A stretch of 64,000 nucleotides of DNA from Hymenobacter sp. BRD128 (GTDB lineage Bacteria; Bacteroidota; Bacteroidia; Cytophagales; Hymenobacteraceae): positions 1,178,001 to 1,242,000 of the forward strand of contig NZ_CP053908.1 in assembly GCF_013256625.1 (NCBI RefSeq), written 5' to 3'. Shown here piece by piece: positions 47,023-56,404 of this stretch. A program made the position numbers and the translations under genes. A model generated the notes under the pieces. It saw nothing but the letters and a program-made list of their open reading frames with translations. It made no database searches and had not been told where the DNA came from. How positions within the stretch are numbered: the first letter of the stretch is position 1; the number at the start of each line of letters is the position of its first letter.

Positions 47023-49197
47023 CTAGGGCGGCGGCAGCGGCCCGTGGTCCGACGACTGGCTGTATTTCTGGGCTAGCCTGCCGGGCACGCCGGTGCTGTG
47101 CAGCAGGCCGCGCAGCAGCCCCTGCCGCCAGGCCGTGAAGGTCGAAAACTGCAGCTGGCGGTCGGAGGTCATTTTGCCCACCACGAAGCGCCCGCCGGGC
47201 CGCGGGTTCTGGTCGCGAATGATGAGGCCATTAACCAGCCCGCTCTTGACGCGACCCAGCAAGGTCTTTTTCACCTCCCCTTGCTTATAGCCCAGAAACT
47301 CAAACCGCAAATCGGTGTAGGTAGCCCGCATGGTGCCCGTAATGCGCTGGCGGTCGAGGCGCTCATCGAAAGAAATGCCCTGCACCTGGCCGCTTTTGAA
47401 CGACACCAGGCGCGTGGGCCGCATAATGGGGTTGAGAATGGCCAGCGGCGCGGCGCCAAAGCGGCCCCACAAATGCTGGCGGCCGAGCGGGTCGAGCAGC
47501 GAGGTAGTAAGGTGCACCTCGCCCCGGCAGCGGTTTTGAAGCAGCGCCGTGGCCGTGCCGGTGAGCGGGCGGGCCAGGCTCATGCGGCGCGGGTCGTTGC
47601 TGACGTTGTGCAGCGTCACGTTCAGCTGGTTAATGGCAAAGGTGCCCACCAGCGGCGTGCGCGGGCTGCGGTAAGTGGCGGCAATGGTACCCTGGCGCAG
47701 GTCGAGGCGGCGCACATCGAGGTGCAGCCGCAGCTTGCGCACGGCCTCGGGCGTGAGCACCGAGGGGCTCTTGTTGATGGGGCCGCGCCCGTCGCTGCTC
47801 ACGCGCAGGTAGGGCCGCTCGGCCACTACCCGCGCAATGCGCAGGTGACTATTAGCCGAAAGCTGCTGAAAATCGAAGCCCGCCGCGCGCAGCTCGGGTA
47901 AGTGCGCCGCAAGCTGCGTGAGCTGGTAGCCGCTGCGCCGGTTTAGCTGCGCCGGGCTGAGCGTGGGCCGCACCGCCAGCCCCGTGAGGCGCAGCGCCTG
48001 CTTATCGGTGTTCAAAAACGCGTGCTCGATGCTGCTCGGGTACACCGGCGGGGCCAGCGTGCCCGTGATGCGGCCAGTGTGCCCCACCCAGGCACGGGCG
48101 TAGAGCACGCGCCGGGCGGCAGCCTGCTCGGCTACCGAGTCGACGCGCAGGCTGCGCCCCTGGCCAAAAATGTGGCGCACCGCTGGCCGCTCGGCCACGC
48201 CCGCCACGGCCAGGTAGCCATTATTAATGGTTAAGAGCCGCAAGTCGGCTCGTTTAAATACGCCCGCCAATAGTTTCCAGAGCGGCGGTGGTGCCTGGGC
48301 CGGCGGCCGAAACGTGAGGCGCGGGCCGCTCAGGCGGGCCGAGTCGGCCCGCAGGCGGTGCTGGTGCTGCCAGGTAGCGGCCCGCAGGCCCTGCACCCGC
48401 AGCCGGGGCATGGTAAAAAACACCCGCACGGCCCCCGGCTTGCCCTGGCCCGGCGCGGGCGGCGTAATGCGCAGCGAATCAAGCCCTAAAAATTGCTGCG
48501 CACTGGAAAAATCTACGCGCTGCGCCGCGATGGTGTGCCCGCCCAGCCGGCCCACGGGCCCGCGCAGCCCCACCCGCCAGGCCGCCGCAAAGGCTAGCCG
48601 CTGGGTATCGGCCGCGCCAGCCGCCGTAAAGAGCACGTCGCGGGCGCTCACGTTGGCCGAGGCCAGCCGGCCCTGAGGCGCGTTGGCCGGCCCAAAGGTG
48701 CCGCCCGCGTGGCGCAGCGCCAGGTAGCCCAGCCGCAGCGGCCGCTGCCGATACAGCGGCGGGCTGGGGTGCGGAGCCGGCCGCTTGGCCAGCGCGGCTA
48801 CAGCTACGCGCAGCGAGTCGAGGGTGAGGCTGTCGATGGGTACGGTGCGGCCGCGCAGCAGGGCTACTAGGCCCACGCCACTCACATCGAGGCTAGCCAG
48901 GCGGGCCGTGAGGCGGGGCAGCGTGTCGGCCAGGGTGGGGGTGGCGGGGCGCAGCACCACGCCGCCCAGGTGCAGGCGGCGGGCCAGCAGCTGGGTGCGC
49001 AGGCTAGCCACCGTGAGCGCATACTGGCCGTGGGTTTGGGTGCTGGCCTGCTGCTCCAGCTTACGGCGCAGCCAGGGGTCGAGGCCCCAGTGCAGCCAGG
49101 CCAGCGCGGCCAGCAGCAGCACGCCCAGAATGAGTAGTGCCCACCGGCCCCACGGGCGGGGCGGGGTAGGAGAGGAAGACCTGACTGATTCGGGCAC
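47023..49197 (-). CDS. AsmA-like inner-membrane-anchored protein
   Basis: A 724-residue protein with one N-terminal helix (WALLILGVLLLAALAWLHWG) and a long beta-rich periplasmic part with repeated amphipathic strands (LTARLASLDVSGVGLVALL; LRLHLDVRRLDLRQGTIAAT). This layout matches AsmA/TamB-type proteins, which form lipid-carrying bridges or help outer-membrane assembly. The similarity is structural and weak in motif, so the name is cautious. Codon use is very GC-rich. It is transcribed alone and diverges from the propeller lipoprotein gene at 49331. Confidence 0.6.
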   Translation of the reverse strand: MPESVRSSSPTPPRPWGRWALLILGVLLLAALAWLHWGLDPWLRRKLEQQASTQTHGQYALTVASLRTQLLARRLHLGGVVLRPATPTLADTLPRLTARLASLDVSGVGLVALLRGRTVPIDSLTLDSLRVAVAALAKRPAPHPSPPLYRQRPLRLGYLALRHAGGTFGPANAPQGRLASANVSARDVLFTAAGAADTQRLAFAAAWRVGLRGPVGRLGGHTIAAQRVDFSSAQQFLGLDSLRITPPAPGQGKPGAVRVFFTMPRLRVQGLRAATWQHQHRLRADSARLSGPRLTFRPPAQAPPPLWKLLAGVFKRADLRLLTINNGYLAVAGVAERPAVRHIFGQGRSLRVDSVAEQAAARRVLYARAWVGHTGRITGTLAPPVYPSSIEHAFLNTDKQALRLTGLAVRPTLSPAQLNRRSGYQLTQLAAHLPELRAAGFDFQQLSANSHLRIARVVAERPYLRVSSDGRGPINKSPSVLTPEAVRKLRLHLDVRRLDLRQGTIAATYRSPRTPLVGTFAINQLNVTLHNVSNDPRRMSLARPLTGTATALLQNRCRGEVHLTTSLLDPLGRQHLWGRFGAAPLAILNPIMRPTRLVSFKSGQVQGISFDERLDRQRITGTMRATYTDLRFEFLGYKQGEVKKTLLGRVKSGLVNGLIIRDQNPRPGGRFVVGKMTSDRQLQFSTFTAWRQGLLRGLLHSTGVPGRLAQKYSQSSDHGPLPPP

Positions 49198-49318
49198 GGG
49201 ATTAAGCTGAAGCGCTGCGCCGCTAACGGCAAAGCCCCCGCCTAAGGTTGTCGTTGGCTCAACCCTGGCCCCCCCGCTTGCCGTACAGCAGCCAGCTTCA
49301 GCTTTTCCTAAGCCCGTT

Positions 49319-49326
49319 TATTTTCG
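49319..49326 (+). promoter_or_regulatory. -7-like promoter element of the propeller lipoprotein gene
   Basis: TATTTTCG, then TTTT, then ATG 49331; one base off TAnnTTTG. Confidence 0.5.
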
Positions 49327-49330
49327 TTTT

Positions 49331-50473
49331 ATGCAGTTTTATTCCATCTTGGGTGGGGCCCGGCTAGGGGTGTGGGGGAGCTTGCTCGTGCTGGGGGTAG
49401 CTTGTAAAAAAGACAGCGATATTGGTGCCGCTACCAGCGCCGGGCTGCCCAAAATTGTCAGTTTCGTGCAGCCCGGCTTATATCCCGAAGGCACCCAGTA
49501 CGATAGCCAGAGCGGGCGCTTCCTGGTCAGCTCCCAAACGGCGGGCCGCATCGGGCAGGTAACGGCCGACAGCCTGAATGCATCCAGTACCTACACCTAC
49601 TCCACTTTTGCCGATGACGCGCGGCTGGTTTCGACCATCGGCCTCAACCTCGACGCCTCGCGCAACCGCCTGCTGGCCGCCGTGTCGGACCCCGGCTACA
49701 ATGCGGCCCGCACCAGCGCCGCCACCAAAGGCAAGCTGGCGGCCATGGCCATCATCAACCGCAGCACGGGCACGGTGACGCAGTTTATCGACCTGGGCGC
49801 CGTAGCGCCGGCTGCCTACCCGGCGCACTTCGCCAACGACCTCGCCGTCGATGCCCAGGGCAATGCCTACGTGACGGACAGCTACGCCCCGATTATTTAT
49901 AAAATCGCGTTCGACGCCTCGGGCAACGGCACGGCCTCGGTGTTTTTTACCAGCAGCGCCCTGAGCGCGCCGGCCGGCAAGTTTGGCCTCAACGGCATCG
50001 TGTATCACCCGAGCGGCTACCTGCTGATTGCCAAGTCGGATGAGGGCAAGCTGCTCAAACTACCAATCACGACCGGGGCTGGCACCACCACTACGGTCCC
50101 TGGCACGCTCACCACCGTCACGCTGCCCACGGGCCTTGACCTGAGCGGCGACGACGGCCTGCAGCTACTCGACAATACTACCCTGCTGGCCTCTTGCAAT
50201 GCCCAGGGCAAGGTGTATAAAGTGACGACGGCCGACGACTTCGCCACCGTTACCACCACGGGCACTTTCACGGCTAGCATTGGGGGCGTGTCGCCTTATC
50301 CGACCACGCTGGCCCGGCGCGTGGTTAGCGGCCCCGGTACCGTCGGCACGGCCACTGGCACCACTACAGGCACGACCGCCGCCAGCTACGTGCTCTACTC
50401 GCACCTCGACGCGCTACAGGCCGGCAAAACGCCCCCAGTAGAGCAGTTTACCCTCAGGCAGCTACCGTTTTAA
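49331..50473 (+). CDS. SMP-30-like beta-propeller lipoprotein
   Basis: A 380-residue lipoprotein (lipobox LGVAC followed by KKDSD). The body is a six-bladed propeller of the SMP-30/gluconolactonase/NHL type, with blades such as YPEGTQYDSQSGRFLVSS, ANDLAVDAQGNAYVTDSYA and FGLNGIVYHPSGYLLIAKSD. Similar lipoproteins bind sugars or lactones, but no catalytic set can be named with confidence. Thr-rich loops interrupt later blades. It stands between the AsmA-like gene and the 2H phosphoesterase gene. Confidence 0.7.
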   Translation: MQFYSILGGARLGVWGSLLVLGVACKKDSDIGAATSAGLPKIVSFVQPGLYPEGTQYDSQSGRFLVSSQTAGRIGQVTADSLNASSTYTYSTFADDARLVSTIGLNLDASRNRLLAAVSDPGYNAARTSAATKGKLAAMAIINRSTGTVTQFIDLGAVAPAAYPAHFANDLAVDAQGNAYVTDSYAPIIYKIAFDASGNGTASVFFTSSALSAPAGKFGLNGIVYHPSGYLLIAKSDEGKLLKLPITTGAGTTTTVPGTLTTVTLPTGLDLSGDDGLQLLDNTTLLASCNAQGKVYKVTTADDFATVTTTGTFTASIGGVSPYPTTLARRVVSGPGTVGTATGTTTGTTAASYVLYSHLDALQAGKTPPVEQFTLRQLPF

Positions 50474-50596
50474 TTGCAAATTTCAGGCAGGCGCCTGGGC
50501 GCTAGCGGCCCAACAATTGCCCGACCTGCTAGCTTTAGGGCTCGAAGCGCTGGCTAGCCCCGCGCCGTGCCTCCTTCGTTTCGTTTTCCACCGCCA

Positions 50597-51133
50597 ATGC
50601 TCGCCATCACTTCGCTGCTGCCCTCGCCGGCTTCCGACCACATCAACGCGCTTATCAAGAGCCTGGAAAAGGAATTTGGACTGACTGACGTGCAGGCAAC
50701 TCCCGAGCCGCACCTCACCTACCAGATAGTGGAGCCCGCCGACCTGGAGCTGCTCAAGCAGGGGCTGCACGAGATTGCGCGCACCACCAAGCCGTTTGTG
50801 GCGCACACTACCGGGCTAGGCATGTTTCCGGGCGATAACCCCGTGATTCACATCCCGGTGCTGCGCTCCGACCACCTCAACCAGCTGCACCACCGCGTGC
50901 TGGAGCTGGCCGCGCCGCTGTGCTCGCGCACCGATAAGTTCAGCGCCCCCGACCTGTGGCTGCCCCACGTGTCGCTAGCCCTGCACGACACCACGCCCGA
51001 GCTACTCGGCCCGGTGCTGCAATTCCTGAATAACCAGACCTTTAACCTGGAGCTCGAAATCAGTAACCTCGCCATCCTGCGCCCCCAGGGCGATATGTTT
51101 GTGCGCGAGGTGGTATTTGAGTTTGGGCAGTAA
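50597..51133 (+). CDS. 2'-5' RNA ligase / 2H phosphoesterase family protein
   Basis: A 178-residue protein with the two HxT/S-type motifs of 2H phosphoesterases: PHLTYQ at about 39-44 and PHVSLA at about 127-132. These two His residues act on 2'-5' or cyclic 2',3'-phosphate bonds in RNA. ATG 50597 (MLAITSLLPSP) is chosen over an upstream non-ATG start. The cellular RNA target is unknown. It converges with the LptD gene, whose stop is about 50 bases away. Confidence 0.85.
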   Translation: MLAITSLLPSPASDHINALIKSLEKEFGLTDVQATPEPHLTYQIVEPADLELLKQGLHEIARTTKPFVAHTTGLGMFPGDNPVIHIPVLRSDHLNQLHHRVLELAAPLCSRTDKFSAPDLWLPHVSLALHDTTPELLGPVLQFLNNQTFNLELEISNLAILRPQGDMFVREVVFEFGQ

Positions 51134-51184
51134 TCCAAAAAACACGTCCTGCTGAGCTTACCCGTTCGCAGGTGCTTCGCTGGC

Positions 51185-54100
51185 CTAGCGGTTCAGAATC
51201 GTCTTGTTCCGGTTTAGCTTCAGGTCTTGCAATAAGCTGCTCTTAGCGGCGATGGTGAAGTTGTAGCCCCGATAGGGGCCCACGGGTATCCAGAGGCCCG
51301 AAATCTGCCAGCAGTGCAGGTCGCGGGTAAAGTTGACGGTCGGGTACACGAAAGTGTTGTGCACCAAGTCGTAGTTGAGGCTGGTGCTCAGGCGCAGATT
51401 GGGCGTGAGCTTGACCGAGCCGCTGGCCGTGACGGAATTGCCCGAGAGCAGCGGCACGAACCCGTAGAGCGTGGGCCTAATGGGCGCGCCGGCCGTGGTG
51501 TACGAGGCCGTGTAGCTCACCGTAGCATCCCATGGAATGTCGAAGTCGATGTAGTCGGCATACAGCTGCTGTTGCAGCGGCGAGCCCAGTATCGGGTCGT
51601 TGCCAGGGGCCACGGCGCGCGGAATGTTGCTCTTGCGGTTAGGCCGGGCGGCGGGGTTAAACTGGTAACCCAGGCTCAGGTTGGCGTTGATGAGGCGGGC
51701 TAGCCGGAACTTGTTGTTGCCCTCAAACAGGTAGCGGTTGAGGAGACGCCCCGTGGAGTCGCGCTGGTAGAACGAGAACGCGCTGCTTACCACCACGTTC
51801 AGCTTCTTGGCCACCTGCACGCGGTAGCCCAGGCTCAGGTTGGAGAGCTTGAGCGAATCGACCGGCCGGCCACGCGCATCGCGGCGGCCCGAGCCAAAAT
51901 TGTAGGCAATGGCCAGGTCGATACCGTCGGCCAGGCTCACTTTCTTATACGGGTCGGTGCCAGTGGTGTCGCGGTTGTTGCGCACCTTCATCTCAATCTG
52001 GTTTTGCAGCGTAAAGGCCACCTGGCTCAGCTGCGTGCTGGCCTGCGACTGGTACACGCCCTGGTAGCGCGTAAACTGGCGCGGGTCCAGAATACGGTTG
52101 TTATACGCTGACTGCAAGCTGCCGAAAGTAGTGGCGCCGCCCGCAAACGCCTCGTACTGTGAGTTGCTGGCCAGGTCGGGCGAGAACGCGTAGCTGATGC
52201 TGGGGGCCACCTTGTGGCGAATGGCCTTCACGAAGTGGTCGCCCTTAAACTGCACCGTGCCGTAGAAATTGGTGCTGGCCGAAACGTTGGCCGAGTACGA
52301 ATACGCCCGCTCGAAGGCGGGCGAGATGGTATCGACCTTCACCGCCCGCACGCGCTCCAGATAACTGTACGTCAGGCGTTTGGAATACCAGGTTTCGCCG
52401 TAGTTGATGGAGGGCTGCACCTGAATGTGGCGGCCCACCAGGGCAAAGCCGGGCAGCGTAATCTGGAACTGGTGCTGGATGCCGTTCTGGGCGTTGCGCA
52501 GCAGGCGGCCGGCGTTGGCAAAGCTCACGGGGATGTTGTAGGCCGTGGTGCTGCCGCCCAGCAGCGGCACATCGGCCGAAAGCGAGCGGGCCGGCACCAG
52601 GCTGCTGATGCGGTTTTGGGCCACCAGGTTGTAGCTGAGGGCAAACTGCTCGTACCAGGCCCCGCGCGACTGCTTGGTAAACAGCTGGTACGGGTACTGC
52701 CGCGCCACGCCCAGGTTGAAGTTGGGCAGCGTAAAGTCCATCACGCCGGTTTGCACGTTCTGGCTTTGCGAGAGCTGAATGGCGTAGTTGATGGGCAGCC
52801 GGCGCGACTGCTTGCTGTAGCTGATGGTCGAGTTGAAGGTAGCCGACAGCAGCTGCCTGGCATTCAGGGTATTCACGCGGTTATACGACGAGCTGCCCGC
52901 CTGCACGCTGGCCGAAAACACGCCGCCGCCCGGCAGCGGCGTGGGCGAGTGGCTCCAGCTTATCCAGAAGGTATTCACCGAGTTAGAGTACAGATAATCG
53001 GCATTATTTACCGAGGTAGTGCTCAGGATGGGCGCCACCGGCTGGTTGGCAAACGTAAAGCGGAAGCTACCCTGGTACTTATAGCGCTTGCGGTACGTCA
53101 GCTCGGTGCCGATGCCGTAGCCGCCAGGGATGCGGTCGGCATTGCCGGCGTAAAAGTCGCCGGTTACGCGCAGGCCGATGTAGTCGTTGGGCGCCCAGTA
53201 GTAGCCGCCGTTGGTGAGCGAGTAGCCCCGCTGCTGGCCCTGCCCAAACGTGGGAATGATAAAGCCCGACCCGCGCCCCGCGTGCGGCGTGGGGAAGTAG
53301 CCAAACGGCAGCCCGATGGGCAGCGGCACGTCGGCAATGACCATGTGAAACGGCCCGGTTATGACCTTCTGGCCCGGTATCACCTTCATCTTGCCCGCCT
53401 CAATGTAGAAGTGCGGGTGCTCCAGGTTACAGGTGGTGTAGCGCCCGTGCAGGCCGTAGAAGTCATTGTCGGGCAGTTTTTTAACTACCTCGGCGTGCAC
53501 GTAGCCCTCACCCTGCTGGGTCACTACCTCGGCAATCTTGCCCTTCTTGGTTTTGAAGTTGTAGTTGATTTTACCGGCCGAGTACGTGCCCGCCTCATCC
53601 TTAAACAGTGGCAAATCGGCCATGCGGTGCTTCACCGTATCGCGGCGGCCGGCGGCCTGCACCGTATTGGTGCCGTAGTTGACGGTGATAAGCGCCGCCT
53701 TCAGGCTCATCTTGCCATAATCGACGTTGGCCTTGTTGTAGAGCCGGGCAATCTTGGTCGTCACGTCGAACTGAATCGAGTCCTTGGCGGCGTACTTTAC
53801 GGTGGTTTCGACCTGGCTGCGGCGGCGCAGCAGCACCACGTTGAGCGAGTCGCGCACGCGGCGGCTGGTGTCGGCGGCCAGGCCGGAGCTGTCGGGCGTG
53901 AGGCTGGGGGCGGGCTTGCGCGACACGCCCGGCACGGCGGGCTGGCCCACGTTGCGCTCGCCGGGTGGCGGCGGGCTCTGCGGGGAGTTGCGGTCGTAAA
54001 TGAGGTCGCGCGCCGGCTGGGTGGGCACCGAGCCCGGCCGCCGCGGATTGCGGCTAGTGCGGGTCGAGTCGGTCGTCTGGGCCAGGGCCGGGGCTAGCCC

Positions 54101-54211
54101 GCCGCCCAGCAGCCAGAGGCACAGGCCCACTACGCTCGCCAGCGCCCCGCGCCGCCGACCGAAAATACCCGAAAAGAGTGCGTTAGAAAAAACCAAATTC
54201 AATAAAGCCAC
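51185..54211 (-). CDS. lptD: LPS assembly outer-membrane protein LptD (Bacteroidota type)
   Basis: A 1008-residue outer-membrane protein with a signal peptide ending LAPALAQ. The region 120-330 is the periplasmic OstA-like jelly roll (DSIQFDVTTKIARLYNKANV; GRYTTCNLEHPHFYIEAGK), and the rest is a large barrel. It places lipopolysaccharide in the outer leaflet, fed by the Lpt bridge. The start is GTG 54211 and no ATG is suitable, so the exact start is open. The gene is divergent from the amidase gene, with 94 bases between. A TACTTTTGA sequence on the plus strand in that gap may serve the amidase. Confidence 0.85.
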   Translation of the reverse strand: MALLNLVFSNALFSGIFGRRRGALASVVGLCLWLLGGGLAPALAQTTDSTRTSRNPRRPGSVPTQPARDLIYDRNSPQSPPPPGERNVGQPAVPGVSRKPAPSLTPDSSGLAADTSRRVRDSLNVVLLRRRSQVETTVKYAAKDSIQFDVTTKIARLYNKANVDYGKMSLKAALITVNYGTNTVQAAGRRDTVKHRMADLPLFKDEAGTYSAGKINYNFKTKKGKIAEVVTQQGEGYVHAEVVKKLPDNDFYGLHGRYTTCNLEHPHFYIEAGKMKVIPGQKVITGPFHMVIADVPLPIGLPFGYFPTPHAGRGSGFIIPTFGQGQQRGYSLTNGGYYWAPNDYIGLRVTGDFYAGNADRIPGGYGIGTELTYRKRYKYQGSFRFTFANQPVAPILSTTSVNNADYLYSNSVNTFWISWSHSPTPLPGGGVFSASVQAGSSSYNRVNTLNARQLLSATFNSTISYSKQSRRLPINYAIQLSQSQNVQTGVMDFTLPNFNLGVARQYPYQLFTKQSRGAWYEQFALSYNLVAQNRISSLVPARSLSADVPLLGGSTTAYNIPVSFANAGRLLRNAQNGIQHQFQITLPGFALVGRHIQVQPSINYGETWYSKRLTYSYLERVRAVKVDTISPAFERAYSYSANVSASTNFYGTVQFKGDHFVKAIRHKVAPSISYAFSPDLASNSQYEAFAGGATTFGSLQSAYNNRILDPRQFTRYQGVYQSQASTQLSQVAFTLQNQIEMKVRNNRDTTGTDPYKKVSLADGIDLAIAYNFGSGRRDARGRPVDSLKLSNLSLGYRVQVAKKLNVVVSSAFSFYQRDSTGRLLNRYLFEGNNKFRLARLINANLSLGYQFNPAARPNRKSNIPRAVAPGNDPILGSPLQQQLYADYIDFDIPWDATVSYTASYTTAGAPIRPTLYGFVPLLSGNSVTASGSVKLTPNLRLSTSLNYDLVHNTFVYPTVNFTRDLHCWQISGLWIPVGPYRGYNFTIAAKSSLLQDLKLNRNKTILNR

Positions 54212-54305
54212 CGAGCGAAGTACTTTTGAGGCTTAACACAAAGATAAGAGGCCGCTGCCCCGCCCGAGGGTTGCCAGTGCGCCGGTTTTTTCCCCAACGA
54301 CTGAC

Positions 54306-55157
54306 GTGCGGATTATTGCGCTGACTTGTATCCTGCTGAGTGCACAATGCCCGGTGCTCAATGCCCAGGATTCGCTGGCTAGCCCCCGGCACCCGCAGCC
54401 CCTGGCCCCCGACTCGGCCACCGCCCCGTGCCCCGCCGACGAGGCGCGCTACCGCCTGCGCACCGTCGTGCTCGACGCGGGCCACGGCGGCAAAGACATC
54501 GGCTGCAACGGGGAAGATGCCCACGAGGCCGACGTGGCCCTGGCCATTATCAAAGACCTGGGCCACCAGATTGAGGAAAACATGCCCAATGTGCGGGTCA
54601 TCTACACGCGCAAAACCAACGTGTTTATCGAGCTCGACGAGCGCGCCGCCATCGCCAACCGCAACCACGCCGACCTCTTCATCTCGGTGCACTGCAACGC
54701 CGGCCCCAAGGGTTCGCGCGGCACCGAGGTCTGGACGATGGGCCTGCACAAAACCACCGCCAACCTGGGCGTGGCCCAGCGCGAAAATTCGGTTATTCTG
54801 CAAGAAAAAAATTATACGCAGCGCTACGACGGCTTTGACCCGCGCTCGCCGCAGTCGCACATTTTATTTTCCCTATTTCAGAGCGCCTATATCACCAACT
54901 CGCTGCGGCTGGCCCAGCGCATCGACCGGCAGTTTCGCACCAGCGTGGGGCGCAGCTCGCGCGGCGTGAAGCAAGCCGGCTTTCTGGTGCTCTGGAAGTC
55001 GACCATGCCCTCGGTGTTGGTGGAAGCGGGGTTTCTGACCGACCGCAGCGAGGAAAATTACCTCGATACTCAGGCTGGCCAACAGGCCATTGCGGGCGGT
55101 ATTTACCGGGCGTTTCGCGAGTATAAGCGCGACCTGGAAGGTACGCGGGGCGAGTGA
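54306..55157 (+). CDS. N-acetylmuramoyl-L-alanine amidase (Amidase_3)
   Basis: A 283-residue exported peptidoglycan hydrolase starting at GTG 54306 with signal peptide MRIIALTCILLSAQCPVLNA. The zinc site is visible: His in VVLDAGHGGKD, Glu in DAHEADVAL, His in LFISVHCNA, and the catalytic Glu in VLVEAGFLTD. It cleaves the amide bond between muramic acid and the stem peptide, as in daughter-cell separation. No LysM or SPOR domain is present. It is followed by an MlaD-like gene 142 bases later. Confidence 0.9.
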   Translation: MRIIALTCILLSAQCPVLNAQDSLASPRHPQPLAPDSATAPCPADEARYRLRTVVLDAGHGGKDIGCNGEDAHEADVALAIIKDLGHQIEENMPNVRVIYTRKTNVFIELDERAAIANRNHADLFISVHCNAGPKGSRGTEVWTMGLHKTTANLGVAQRENSVILQEKNYTQRYDGFDPRSPQSHILFSLFQSAYITNSLRLAQRIDRQFRTSVGRSSRGVKQAGFLVLWKSTMPSVLVEAGFLTDRSEENYLDTQAGQQAIAGGIYRAFREYKRDLEGTRGE

Positions 55158-55299
55158 GTCACGGCTGGGCTTAGCCGCTAGCCTAACATCCGTCCCCGGT
55201 TTGCCGTTAAGGGCACTAACAGGCCTGCCGACGCAACCATTCGGGGCCATTTCTCCCTCTAGCAGTTGGCCTATTTCAGCCTTAAAAATCTACTTTCCT

Positions 55300-56310
55300 G
55301 TGTCTAAAGAAATAAAAGTGGGCCTCTTGGCCGTAGTGGCCCTAGTAGCTCTGGCTATCGGATTTAACTTCTTGCGTGGTAGTAATTTACTGTCGAGCGA
55401 CCGTACCTACTACGCCATCTATCCTAATGTTGACGGCTTAAATGTAGGCGCCCCGGTTGTTCTCAACGGCATTAAAGTGGGCCAGGTAAAAAACCTGGAG
55501 CTGCAACCTAACGCTAACAACTCCATTAAGGCCTCGCTGGAGCTGCAAAAGGGCGTCACGCTCGGCGACTCGACCAAGGCTGGCCTCAGTGGCTCCCTGC
55601 TTGGCTCCAAAACCATTACCCTGGTGCTGGGCCGCAACACCAAGGAGTACAGCGGCGGCGAAACGCTGCGCACTACTACGGCCATCGGTATTGCCGATGC
55701 TTTTCAGGCCAAGGCTCTCCCCGTGCTCGATACGGTGGGCGCCACGCTGGCGCATATTAATGGCTTTCTCAATAAAGACGCGCAAACCAACATTCAGGGT
55801 ACGCTGCTCGGGGCGCGCGCCAGCACCGAAGCGCTCCAGCGCCTTATTGCCTCTAACCAGGCAAATATCAACGAGATTACCCGCAACCTGGCCCACATGA
55901 GCGCGGCCCTCAACAAGACCACCGCCAAGCTCGACCGCATCGCCAACAACTTCACGCAGCTTTCCGACTCCATTAAGACTGCCCCCGTTGGGCCGGCCCT
56001 GCGCAACCTGAATAAGACGCTTACGGAGGCGCAAACGTCGCTCAAGGGCGTAAGCACGGCCCTGAACGACAAAACCGGCTCGCTCGGCAAGCTCATCAAC
56101 GATACCACGCTCTACAACAACCTGAACGCCACGGCCGCTAGCTCCAATGCGCTGATATCGGATATGAAGGCCAACCCCAAGCGCTACGTGCACTTCTCGG
56201 TATTTGGCGGCGGCAAAGACAAAACAAAAAAGGAAACCACCAAAAACCCCGATGGCTCGGTAACTACCGAAACCAAAAAGGTGACCACTACCCCGGCCAT
56301 GACCAACTAA
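55300..56310 (+). CDS. MlaD/MCE family protein
   Basis: A 336-residue protein that starts at GTG 55300 (VSKEIKVGLLAVVALVALAI). A longer frame from 55090 has no sensible start and overlaps the amidase gene. One N-terminal helix precedes the MCE domain (about 35-115; YPNVDGLNVGAPVVLNGIKV). A long helical/coiled-coil part follows (NINEITRNLAHMSAALNKTT), then a Thr/Lys-rich tail. MCE proteins are the substrate-binding parts of lipid-transport ABC systems of the Mla type. No mlaE or mlaF gene is adjacent. A terminator follows. Confidence 0.85.
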   Translation: MSKEIKVGLLAVVALVALAIGFNFLRGSNLLSSDRTYYAIYPNVDGLNVGAPVVLNGIKVGQVKNLELQPNANNSIKASLELQKGVTLGDSTKAGLSGSLLGSKTITLVLGRNTKEYSGGETLRTTTAIGIADAFQAKALPVLDTVGATLAHINGFLNKDAQTNIQGTLLGARASTEALQRLIASNQANINEITRNLAHMSAALNKTTAKLDRIANNFTQLSDSIKTAPVGPALRNLNKTLTEAQTSLKGVSTALNDKTGSLGKLINDTTLYNNLNATAASSNALISDMKANPKRYVHFSVFGGGKDKTKKETTKNPDGSVTTETKKVTTTPAMTN

Positions 56311-56339
56311 GCCCGCTGCTGGGGCACCTAGTATCTTTG

Positions 56340-56368
56340 AAGCCCGCCCCGCCAGGGGTGGGCTTTTT
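56340..56368 (+). terminator. Terminator after the MlaD-like gene
   Basis: AAGCCCGCCCC pairs with GGGGTGGGCTT around a three- to four-base loop, followed by a T run. It precedes the carboxylase gene. Confidence 0.75.
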
Positions 56369-56404
56369 CTTGCTCTATACCCTTTCCCACCCAGTTTTTA
56401 GGTT

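Noticed and set aside
52214-54097. A 627-codon open frame opposite lptD
   Set aside because: It is a mirror of GC-rich codon usage; the LptD strand has clear family motifs, and the opposite frame reads as low-complexity Val/Gly/His/Arg.
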